A stretch of DNA of 47,816 bases from Mucilaginibacter sp. (GTDB taxonomy: Bacteria > Bacteroidota > Bacteroidia > Sphingobacteriales > Sphingobacteriaceae). Of this stretch, positions 6,486-14,181 are shown in pieces. The first letter of the stretch is position 1. Every line of letters starts with the position of its first letter. The notes under the pieces were generated by a model. The model saw nothing but the letters and a program-made list of their open reading frames with translations, did not search any database and was not told the origin of the DNA. The translations under genes were made by a program, and so were the position numbers. The stretch lies in NCBI GenBank assembly GCA_016763755.1, contig JAESTD010000245.1, forward strand, positions 1 through 47,816, given 5' to 3'.

Positions 6486-8399
6486 ATGAAAAAGTTAATG
6501 ATCATCCTAACCCTTTTTGTGGCGCTTGTAGGGTTTAAAACCGCCACCGCCACCCGTATTATTTCGGGCATAGTAATTTCTGCGGATGACGGAACAGCCT
6601 TGCCCGGAGTTTCTGTAAGTGTATATGGAACCAAGATAGGTACCCAAACCGACGGGAACGGTAAATATAAATTAAACGTACCCGACAACGCTAAGTCGCT
6701 AACATTCGCTTTTATTGGATATGAAACCCAAAAAGTTGCCATTGGCAGCAGTTGCGTCATCAAAGTAAAAATGGAGGCGTCGTCTAAAAGCTTAAATGAA
6801 GAGGTGGTTATGGGTTATTCTTCGCCGAAGCAGTATAATAATGTTAGCGCAAGTGTTGTAAGCTTAAACGGGAGGGTTGCCGGATTACAAACAACTGATA
6901 AATATTTCGGATACAATGCTCCTGCACCCATCGCCGATAACGAAAGCTACAAAGGCATCGCCGAAAATAAATTCACCAACTCGGTAAACGAACCACTTTC
7001 AACGTTTTCAGTTGATGTGGATGCAGCATCGTATAGTAACATTCGCCGTTTCATCAATAGCGGACAAATGCCGCCCGAAGATGCCGTACGCGTTGAGGAA
7101 ATGATCAACTATTTTAAATACGACCTTGCAGGGCCAAAAGATAACGAACCCGTTGCTATCCATACCGAACTTTCGTCAGCGCCATGGAACCCCAAACATC
7201 GGTTGTTGCGCATCGGCCTAAAAGCCAAAACTATCGCAACCGATAATCTGCCGCCATCAAACCTGGTATTTCTTATTGATGTATCAGGCTCCATGAGTGA
7301 TGCGAATAAACTGCCATTGGTGCAGTCATCTCTTAAAATGCTGGTTGACCAATTGCGCCCACAGGATAAAGTGGCTATGGTGGTTTATGCTGGTGCTGCG
7401 GGAGTGGTGTTGCCATCAACCGGTGGGGATAAGAAAGAAACCATCAAAAATGCGATAGATAACCTGCAGGCAGGCGGCTCAACAGCGGGCGGTGCTGGCA
7501 TAAAACTCGCTTATAAAATTGCTGCCGAAAACCTGATGAAGAAAGGTAATAACCGCATTATCCTGGCTACCGATGGCGACTTTAACGTGGGGGCATCAAG
7601 CGATGAGGATATGGAAAAACTGATTGAGAAGGAGCGCGAGAGCGGCATCTCATTATCAGTTCTCGGCTTTGGGATGGGCAATTACAAAGACAGTAAAATG
7701 GAAACCCTTGCTGACAAAGGCAATGGTAACTACGCTTATATAGATAATGCGACCGAAGCACATAAAACCCTGGTAAGCGAATTTGGCGGCACTCTATTTA
7801 CGGTTGCTAAGGATGTAAAACTACAAGTTGAGTTTAATCCCGGTAAAGTACAGGCATACCGCTTGTTAGGTTATGAAAACCGTGTGTTGGATAAAGAAGA
7901 TTTTAACGATGATAAAAAAGACGCCGGTGATATGGGCAGCGGCCACACGGTTACGGCTTTTTACGAGATCATCCCGGTGGGTGTAAAAGATAGCTTCGCG
8001 GCCAGTGTTGACCCGTTGAAATATCAGAAAACAAATACGGTTAAGGCCGATCTAAACCCCTCAGCAGAAATGATGACCATTAAATTCAGGTATAAAGAAC
8101 CAGCATCATCAGCCAGTAAACTGAGCCAGGCAGTGGTGTATGATAAACCGGTAGAGTTTAAACAAACCTCAACCGATTTTAAATTCGCATCGGCTGTTGC
8201 CGAGGTAGGCATGCTGCTGCACAACTCTAAATTCAAACAAAAAGCCAGCTTTGACCATGCTATCGCCACTGCCCGTGAGGGTAAGGGAACAGATAACGAA
8301 GGTTACCGCGCTGAGTTTATTCGCTTGGCAGAAAGTGCAAAGTCATTAAGCAAGTCCGGCGCGATTGCTAAAGTTGGGGATGGAGAAGAAGAAGAATAG
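6486..8399 (+). CDS. Secreted VWA-domain protein with CarboxypepD-reg-like N-terminus
   Basis: A 637-residue exported protein. A signal peptide (about 1-22) is followed by a carboxypeptidase-like regulatory domain (about 24-100, SGIVISADDGTALPGVSVSV). A short SusC-like stretch (EEVVMGYSS...NGRVAGLQ) comes next. Then a VWA-associated N-terminal domain (FSVDVDAASYSNIRR) leads into a von Willebrand A domain with an intact metal site (DVSGS at 265-269 and D363 in ATDGD). The C-terminal 170 residues match the extension found in YfbK-type VWA proteins. The VWA fold suggests metal-dependent protein binding at the envelope; no catalytic role is evident. It is divergent from the ECF sigma gene and may belong to its regulon. 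Confidence 0.85.
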   Translation: MKKLMIILTLFVALVGFKTATATRIISGIVISADDGTALPGVSVSVYGTKIGTQTDGNGKYKLNVPDNAKSLTFAFIGYETQKVAIGSSCVIKVKMEASSKSLNEEVVMGYSSPKQYNNVSASVVSLNGRVAGLQTTDKYFGYNAPAPIADNESYKGIAENKFTNSVNEPLSTFSVDVDAASYSNIRRFINSGQMPPEDAVRVEEMINYFKYDLAGPKDNEPVAIHTELSSAPWNPKHRLLRIGLKAKTIATDNLPPSNLVFLIDVSGSMSDANKLPLVQSSLKMLVDQLRPQDKVAMVVYAGAAGVVLPSTGGDKKETIKNAIDNLQAGGSTAGGAGIKLAYKIAAENLMKKGNNRIILATDGDFNVGASSDEDMEKLIEKERESGISLSVLGFGMGNYKDSKMETLADKGNGNYAYIDNATEAHKTLVSEFGGTLFTVAKDVKLQVEFNPGKVQAYRLLGYENRVLDKEDFNDDKKDAGDMGSGHTVTAFYEIIPVGVKDSFAASVDPLKYQKTNTVKADLNPSAEMMTIKFRYKEPASSASKLSQAVVYDKPVEFKQTSTDFKFASAVAEVGMLLHNSKFKQKASFDHAIATAREGKGTDNEGYRAEFIRLAESAKSLSKSGAIAKVGDGEEEE

Positions 8400-8417
8400 T
8401 TGAAACATCCAATCCCG

Positions 8418-8508
8418 TCTTTGCGAGGAACGAAGCAATCTCCTGAAGTGAGTTATAAAATATAATTATACTTTAAGAGATTGCTTTGCCTTGCTATCGT
8501 TATTCAGA
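8418..8508. repeat. Palindromic intergenic repeat, TTGCGAGG family
   Basis: GTCTTTGCGAGGAACGAAGC (from 8418) and the partly matching inverted segment ending near 8508 (GAGATTGCTTTGCCTTGCTA) flank an A/T-rich centre. Its head resembles those of the repeats at 1363, 13218, 47534 and 47706. It lies between the convergent VWA and receiver genes. Confidence 0.65.
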
Positions 8509-8539
8509 TCTGCGCATTTTTCTCTCAAGAATCAGATGT

Positions 8540-8986
8540 TTACTGTTTCTGGTACCTGCTTAGCTTTTCGTGCAAGGTAGCAGGGTCAAACGGTTTCAGG
8601 ATATAATCATTCATACCGGCGGTTTCAATTTGGCCCATTTGGTTGCTCAGCATTGAGGCCGTAAGCGCTATTATCGGCAAATTGTGGAAATAAGTATCAG
8701 TTTTTGCACGGATAACGCCGGTTGCCTCAAGGCCACCCATTATCGGCATGTGGATGTCCATCAATACCACATCGAAGTTCTTATGTTCTTCCAATTTATC
8801 GATAGCCTCTTGCCCGTTCTCGGCAAAATCAGCATTGGCGCCCCATTTTTTTAGTACTTTATTGATCAGCAACCGGTTAATCTGGTTATCGTCAACTACC
8901 AAAACATTTATATTCAAATTTGTATCCACCTTGTTTATATTATTTGCCTTCTGCTCAACCACCTTGTTAAAGGTAATGTGAACCAA
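8540..8986 (-). CDS. Receiver domain, probably the detached C-terminus of the hybrid kinase
   Basis: A 148-residue reading frame holding one complete CheY-like receiver domain: acidic pair DD (32-33), phospho-acceptor D77 in VVLMDIHMP, the T/S site in IIALTAS and the lysine in YILKPFD. There is no output domain. Its first possible start is a TTG inside the upstream kinase gene, and the two frames overlap by 52 bases with a -1 shift. Adding one T to the TTT at 8969-8971 (minus strand) would fuse both into a typical hybrid kinase of about 1043 residues. It is therefore probably not an independent response regulator, although re-initiation cannot be excluded. Confidence 0.8.
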   Translation of the reverse strand: MVHITFNKVVEQKANNINKVDTNLNINVLVVDDNQINRLLINKVLKKWGANADFAENGQEAIDKLEEHKNFDVVLMDIHMPIMGGLEATGVIRAKTDTYFHNLPIIALTASMLSNQMGQIETAGMNDYILKPFDPATLHEKLSRYQKQ

Positions 8987-11670
8987 AAGGTTGAGCCTTC
9001 GCCAACCACACTATCAACATTGATGCGTGAGTCATGCAGCTCTATCAAACGTTTGCTTATCGCCAGCCCTAACCCCGTACCGCCATATTTGCGGGTGGTA
9101 TCCATTTCGGCCTGTTTAAAGGATTCGAATATGGTGCCCTGTTTGTCCTTAGCTATACCTATACCGGTATCTGCCACACCAAACCTTATACGGACAGTAT
9201 CTTCACTTTGTTCGATAACTTTTAAATCTATACTAACGCCACCCTCACTGGTAAACTTAACAGAGTTACTTACCAGGTTCAGTAAGATCTGAACAAGGCG
9301 CGCCCTGTCGCCGATTATTTTTTCAGGAACAGCATCTTCAATAGTGCAGGTAAGCGATATGCCTTTTTCCTGGGCTTTGTAACGCATAGACCCTACGATG
9401 CTTTGCACCATCTCGCGCAAATCTACTTTTGCTCTTTCAAGCTCAATATTGCCGGTTTCTATCTTGGTGAAATCCAGCACATCGTTTATCAGGGTCATCA
9501 GGTTCTCGGCAGAGAACTTTAATACTTCAAGGTTTTCTTTCTGCGATTCGTGCGGATTATCTTCCATCAGCAGGTGCGACATGCCAATCACCGCGTTTAA
9601 TGGTGTGCGAATCTCGTGGCTCATCACCCCCATAAACATATCTTTGGCGCGGCTCAACTGCAGTGCTTCTTCTTTGGCAGCTATCAGTTCAAGCTCGGCT
9701 TTCTTTTTGGCCGTAATATCAATAATGGTTTCGATATACCGTTCTACTTTGCCGTCATCGTCCATAATAACGGAGTTGATGACCGAGATCCAAAGCTGCT
9801 CGCCATCCTTGCGGTAAATCAAAAGGTCTACCTCGAAAGATTGCTTTTGCGCTGATAGTTCGCGTACTTTTTCGATGATTGCTATATCTGTCAATTCGCC
9901 TTTCAACGAGTCGCCAAGGTGTTTACCTCTAACATCGGCAAGGCTGTAGCCGGTAATTTTCTCAAACGCGCTGTTTACCCATTCCACATGGCCGTCGGCA
10001 TTGTTGATGATCACCCCACTGTTGGTTTTGCTGGCCACCAGGGAAAGCATTTTTAATTGCTCGTCGATTTTTTTACGTTCGGTTATATCAACCATCACGC
10101 CTATCTGGCGCTCAACATTTCCGTCTTCGTTAAACAACGGGCTGTTTGAAATATATACCCAGGCTGTAGAGCCATCTTTGCGGTATATTTTTATCTCTAT
10201 CTCGTATGATTGGTTGGCCTTAACCGCTTCAACTGCTTTGTGGAATACCTCAAGGTTAGTATCCTCGCCGATCAACAAAGTGCCAACTGTTTGGTCTTTA
10301 AGTTCGGCTAACTTGTAGCCGATAATATTTTCAAGTGCCTCGTTCATCCACATGATGCGACCGGCCGCATCACGAATAAAAATACCGCTTGGAGACTTAC
10401 GGGCAGCAAATGACAGGATCTCTACATTTTGTTCGGCCTGCTTGCGTTTGGTTATATCAATTACAATACGGATGTATTTTTCTATCGAACCATCCTCGGC
10501 ATAAACAGGCGAGTTGTTCACCAATATCCACAAAGGCATGCCGTATTTGCTTACCATTGATAGCTCAACTTCGTAGGATACATTTTTGCGACGGGCCTCG
10601 GTTAACTGGCGTTCGGTATCGGCATCTATGGGTTTACCTTGAATAACGGCACCAAGAAATTTGCCTTCAACATCTTTTAAAGTATAGCCGGTAATGTTTT
10701 CAAACGCTTCGTTCGTCCACATCACTTCATCATTGGCATTGCTGATTACTACACCGTTCTTGATCTTGCTTGCAACCAGCGAAAGCTGGCGGGTATCCTC
10801 TATTAGTTTCTGTTGAAAAGTAGTATCCCTGCCGCTTGCATACCATTTGCCGCCACGGTTTATGGCACTCCAGCTAATGTGTTTAACATCACCGTTAAGG
10901 GCTACGGTTTGAGTTTCCAGTTCAAAAGGTCTTTGCGTACGCAGGGCCTCTTCAATCAGTGGCACATATTTTTCGCGGTTGCGGCCAACCACAAACTCCC
11001 AAAGCGATTTGCCGATGGCCTGTTGTGTTGTGTAACCTAAAATATCGGTAACGGAGCTATTAATGTATTCTATCTCCGAACCTTCACCGGCAATAAAATG
11101 AATATCTGCCGAGCTGTTAAACAAAGTGGAATATTGCTTATGCATTTCCAGGCTTTGCTCCAGTTCTTTCTTCTGTTTGCGTAATAAAAGATGCGACATC
11201 ACCTCGCTGGCCAGTGTGCGCAATGCATCACGTTGCTCGGCGGTAAGTTTGCGCGGAACGGTATCAACCACACAAAGCGAGCCCAGGCGATAACCGTCAG
11301 GATCTACCAGTGGTGCTCCGGCATAAAAGCGGACGCCGCCATCGGTATCAACAAAAGGATTTGTTTTCAGAACCTCGTCCTCGAGGGTATCGGGCACTTC
11401 AAAAATATCGTCGCCTAAAATGGTGTAGTTACAAAATGAATGGGCGCGATCGGTTCCGTCTATCTCAATTCCAAATTTGGATTTGAACCATTGTTTATCC
11501 TCATTCAGGAGGGTGATGAGGGCCACGGGCGCCTGGCATATATAGGATGCCAGGCGTGTAATGGCGTCAAATTCTTTTTCGGGAAGAGTATCTAAAACAT
11601 CGTAAGAATTTAAAGCGGCGATGCGTCGCTCTTCAAGTTCTGTTGGATATTTTAAACCCTCTTTATTCAT
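8935..11670 (-). CDS. Multi-PAS hybrid sensor histidine kinase, apparently frameshifted before its receiver domain
   Basis: A 911-residue soluble kinase. A GAF domain (about 20-165) is followed by four PAS/PAC units (about 175-300, 300-420, 420-545 and 545-670; repeated ...GYTL/SLADV motifs and DITxRK/DITAKK ends). HisKA has the phospho-acceptor H685 in MSHEIRTPLNAVIG. HATPase shows the N box (LLNLVSNSVKF), G1 (DTGIGIA) and G2 (GGTGLGLAIS). No membrane helix is seen, so it should sense a cytoplasmic cue such as redox state or a small ligand. The last 11 residues (after FTLP) look out of frame; the continuation FNKVVEQKANN lies in the -1 frame. Only 8 bases separate it from glyA upstream, so the two are probably co-transcribed. 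Confidence 0.88.
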   Translation of the reverse strand: MNKEGLKYPTELEERRIAALNSYDVLDTLPEKEFDAITRLASYICQAPVALITLLNEDKQWFKSKFGIEIDGTDRAHSFCNYTILGDDIFEVPDTLEDEVLKTNPFVDTDGGVRFYAGAPLVDPDGYRLGSLCVVDTVPRKLTAEQRDALRTLASEVMSHLLLRKQKKELEQSLEMHKQYSTLFNSSADIHFIAGEGSEIEYINSSVTDILGYTTQQAIGKSLWEFVVGRNREKYVPLIEEALRTQRPFELETQTVALNGDVKHISWSAINRGGKWYASGRDTTFQQKLIEDTRQLSLVASKIKNGVVISNANDEVMWTNEAFENITGYTLKDVEGKFLGAVIQGKPIDADTERQLTEARRKNVSYEVELSMVSKYGMPLWILVNNSPVYAEDGSIEKYIRIVIDITKRKQAEQNVEILSFAARKSPSGIFIRDAAGRIMWMNEALENIIGYKLAELKDQTVGTLLIGEDTNLEVFHKAVEAVKANQSYEIEIKIYRKDGSTAWVYISNSPLFNEDGNVERQIGVMVDITERKKIDEQLKMLSLVASKTNSGVIINNADGHVEWVNSAFEKITGYSLADVRGKHLGDSLKGELTDIAIIEKVRELSAQKQSFEVDLLIYRKDGEQLWISVINSVIMDDDGKVERYIETIIDITAKKKAELELIAAKEEALQLSRAKDMFMGVMSHEIRTPLNAVIGMSHLLMEDNPHESQKENLEVLKFSAENLMTLINDVLDFTKIETGNIELERAKVDLREMVQSIVGSMRYKAQEKGISLTCTIEDAVPEKIIGDRARLVQILLNLVSNSVKFTSEGGVSIDLKVIEQSEDTVRIRFGVADTGIGIAKDKQGTIFESFKQAEMDTTRKYGGTGLGLAISKRLIELHDSRINVDSVVGEGSTFWFTLPLTRWLSRRQII

Positions 11671-11678
11671 TCTCTACT

Positions 11679-12956
11679 TTATTCTTCCCTATATAACGGA
11701 AAATCTTCCATTAATTTATGAACTCTCTTACGGATTTTTTTGATAGAGGTTTCATTTTCAGGGTCAACAATCACAGCATCAATCAGTTCAACAATCGTTT
11801 CCATGTGTTTTTCTTTGAGTCCGCGAGTGGTAATTGCAGCCGTACCCAAACGGATCCCAGAGGTTACGAATGGCGATTTATCATCAAAAGGCACCATGTT
11901 TTTGTTGGCAGTAATATCGGCACTTACCAATGCTTTTTCAGCAGCTTTACCGGTGATGTTTTTGTTGCGCAGGTCGATAAGCATCAGGTGATTATCCGTA
12001 CCGCCAGAGATGATCTCATAACCACGGTCAACCAATGCTTTTGCCATAGCTGCACCATTCAGTTTTACCTGGGTAATGTATTTCATGTAGCTATCAGACA
12101 AAGCCTCTCCAAAGGCAATCGCCTTAGCAGCAATGATATGCTCTAAAGGGCCACCTTGTGTGCCAGGAAAAACAGCCATATCTAACAAAGCCGACATCAT
12201 TTTAACTTCGCCTTTTGGTGTTTTTAAGCCCCATGGGTTCTCAAAATCTTTACCCATCATAATTAAACCACCACGCGGGCCGCGAAGGGTTTTGTGGGTA
12301 GTTGTAGTAACAATATGGCAATGCGGAAGTGGATCGGTTAATAAACCGCGGGCAATTAAACCCGCCGGGTGCGAAATATCTGCCAATACCAAAGCGCCAA
12401 TCTTATCAGCAACAGCGCGGATGAAAGCATAATCCCAATCGCGCGAGTAAGCCGAGGCTCCACAGATGATCAGTTTTGGTTTTTGTTCAAGCGCAACGCG
12501 CTCTAATTGTGCATAATCAATAAGTCCGGTTTCTTTTACAACACCATAAAAGTGCGGCTCATATAATTTACCTGAAAAGTTCACCGGCGAGCCATGTGTT
12601 AAGTGGCCACCATGAGAAAGATCAAATCCTAATATTTTATCGCCCGGGTTAAGTACCGCCAGCAAAACAGCTGCATTAGCCTGTGCCCCAGAGTGCGGTT
12701 GCACGTTAGCCCATTCGGCATTAAAAAGTTGCTTTGCACGCTCAATGGCGATGGTCTCGATCTCATCAACTACCTCGCAACCACCATAATAGCGTTTGCC
12801 CGGTAAACCTTCGGCATACTTGTTGGTAGCTACAGAACCTGCAGCTTCCATTACCTGGCGACTAACAAAGTTCTCTGACGCGATAAGCTCAATGCCCTCT
12901 TCCTGGCGCTGCTGCTCTTCTTCTAACAGCTTGAATATTAATTTGTCTCTTTTCAT
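11679..12956 (-). CDS. glyA: Serine hydroxymethyltransferase
   Basis: A 425-residue PLP enzyme of standard length that interconverts serine plus tetrahydrofolate with glycine plus 5,10-methylene-tetrahydrofolate, the main cytoplasmic one-carbon source. The PLP lysine is K222 in [14 protein letters not shown]. Other family marks are [14 protein letters not shown], the [15 protein letters not shown] loop and [10 protein letters not shown]. The ATG at 12956 gives a normal N-terminus. The hybrid kinase follows after only 8 bases, an unusual partner. No glycine or folate riboswitch was recognised upstream. Confidence 0.97.
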   Translation of the reverse strand: MKRDKLIFKLLEEEQQRQEEGIELIASENFVSRQVMEAAGSVATNKYAEGLPGKRYYGGCEVVDEIETIAIERAKQLFNAEWANVQPHSGAQANAAVLLAVLNPGDKILGFDLSHGGHLTHGSPVNFSGKLYEPHFYGVVKETGLIDYAQLERVALEQKPKLIICGASAYSRDWDYAFIRAVADKIGALVLADISHPAGLIARGLLTDPLPHCHIVTTTTHKTLRGPRGGLIMMGKDFENPWGLKTPKGEVKMMSALLDMAVFPGTQGGPLEHIIAAKAIAFGEALSDSYMKYITQVKLNGAAMAKALVDRGYEIISGGTDNHLMLIDLRNKNITGKAAEKALVSADITANKNMVPFDDKSPFVTSGIRLGTAAITTRGLKEKHMETIVELIDAVIVDPENETSIKKIRKRVHKLMEDFPLYREE

Positions 12957-13019
12957 TATTGTGTTTTGAAAACGCGGCTAATTTAGGCAATAGATATGAA
13001 ATGTTGGGGGTGTTATTGA

Positions 13020-13125
13020 AATCTCTACCCGGCGGATAGGATTTTATGGGCGTTGCCTAACGGCCGGGCTATCCGTTCATACAACTGCAGGCCTTAGGTA
13101 TCCACTTCTATCCCTAACGTATTTG
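13020..13125. repeat. Repeat-like intergenic segment upstream of glyA
   Basis: This stretch contains a GC-rich imperfect inverted pair (CCCGGCGGATAGG at 13028-13040 against GGGCTATCCGTT at 13066-13077), followed by a run ending TATCCCTAACG. There is no reading frame of note. It resembles a dispersed noncoding repeat in style. With the element at 13218 it accounts for most of the 341-base gap between glyA and scpA; the rest shows nothing recognisable. Confidence 0.35.
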
Positions 13126-13217
13126 TCTTGAACCGTGATTGAACAGATAATGGATTAATATGAAAATGTCTCAATAAAGGGATACTTCTAACCCTTTTAA
13201 TTATGATTCAAAATATA

Positions 13218-13273
13218 TGTCATTGCGAGCGATAGCGTGGCAATTTTACAAGACAAGCATGCGGCAATGACGT
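13218..13273. repeat. Short palindromic repeat, GTCATTGCGAGCG family
   Basis: GTCATTGCGAGCGATAGCG (from 13218) is followed by TGGCAA and a shortened inverted end GCGGCAATGACGT (to about 13273). It is an apparently truncated member of the GTCATTGCGAG family, downstream of scpA. Confidence 0.6.
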
Positions 13274-13297
13274 AATTTTCCTTTTGACTTTCTACTT

Positions 13298-14053
13298 TTA
13301 ACTTTTGACTTCCCCCTTTGGTTCTATCCAAAAATTATTAAAGCCCAGGCCTATGGTTATCTCAATAGCTTCCTGCTGCAGCATTTCCAGCACGGCTAAA
13401 AAATTGTAGATGAAATGCACCTTGTTTTCGCTATTGCCGGCGATATTTTTAAAATCCATTTTTTTGTTAATGCTGAGCAGATGTTTGATGGCTTCCTTTT
13501 GCTTCTCGATAGTGTAAGGATATTGAACTACTGTGTGATGCACTTCTTGTGTGCGCGAGTTGTAGTTGCGCATCATGCGGTTATAAACCATCATCAGTTT
13601 ATAAAGATTCAGTTCGGAGAGTTCTTCGCCGGGCACGGTAACTTTTTCAACCTGTTCCAGGTCGGTTTTGATGTTGCCACGTTTTTCCTGTTTAAAACGC
13701 TCATCTTCGAAAGGGCGGAGGTCATCGCACAAAACTTTAAATTTCTTGTATTCTATCAGCTTGCGGATCAACCCCTCTTTGGTATCCATTTCGTTTTCCT
13801 CTTCGCCGGTATTGTGGCGTGGCAAAAGCATCTTGGCTTTGATGCGCATAAGGGTGGCTGCCACAAAAATGAACTCGCTGGCAAGCTCCATATTAAGCAC
13901 CGTCATCTGGTGAATATAGCTCAGGAAATCGTCGGTTATGCGGGCAATGGGGATGTCGTGTATGTCCAGTTCATCACGCTCGATAAAGAACAGCAGCAGG
14001 TCAAAAGGGCCTTCAAACTGTGGTAATTTTATCGCAAACGCATCATCGGTCAT
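13298..14053 (-). CDS. scpA: Segregation and condensation protein A (kleisin)
   Basis: A 251-residue kleisin subunit of the bacterial SMC condensin complex, which compacts and helps segregate the chromosome. The N-terminus carries the family hallmark FEGPFDLLLFFIERDELDIH (residues 14-33), which contacts the SMC neck. A central ScpB-binding region and a C-terminal winged helix (about 185-251) follow. The length is normal. scpB is not next to it, as is common in Bacteroidota. An exact -7 box lies only 4 bases before the ATG, so the mRNA may be leaderless. Divergent from dxs. Confidence 0.93.
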   Translation of the reverse strand: MTDDAFAIKLPQFEGPFDLLLFFIERDELDIHDIPIARITDDFLSYIHQMTVLNMELASEFIFVAATLMRIKAKMLLPRHNTGEEENEMDTKEGLIRKLIEYKKFKVLCDDLRPFEDERFKQEKRGNIKTDLEQVEKVTVPGEELSELNLYKLMMVYNRMMRNYNSRTQEVHHTVVQYPYTIEKQKEAIKHLLSINKKMDFKNIAGNSENKVHFIYNFLAVLEMLQQEAIEITIGLGFNNFWIEPKGEVKS

Positions 14054-14057
14054 GTGT

Positions 14058-14065
14058 CAAAAATA
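14058..14065 (-). promoter_or_regulatory. -7 box of scpA, probably leaderless
   Basis: The minus strand reads TATTTTTG, an exact TAnnTTTG match, ending 4 bases before the scpA start codon. If used, transcription would begin at or next to the ATG. Confidence 0.4.
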
Positions 14066-14181
14066 CAGGTATTTGGGGTAAAAAATTATTAATTATAAAA
14101 ATCAAAACAATATTTATCACTAATATATTTCAATTAAATTAGCTTACTTTGCAAGTTGTATTTACAGTCACTATAATTTAA

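Noticed and set aside
8960-8990. Programmed frameshift joining the kinase and receiver frames
   Set aside because: No X XXY YYZ heptamer in the right frame and no obvious downstream stimulator was seen. A lost base in a T run is simpler.
8978-11418. Several plus-strand frames opposite the PAS kinase
   Set aside because: No recognisable domains, and the minus-strand protein covers the same bases with strong motifs.
12957-13297. Riboswitch upstream of glyA
   Set aside because: No glycine, SAM or tetrahydrofolate aptamer pattern was recognised. The region holds repeat-like sequence and the remainder is featureless.
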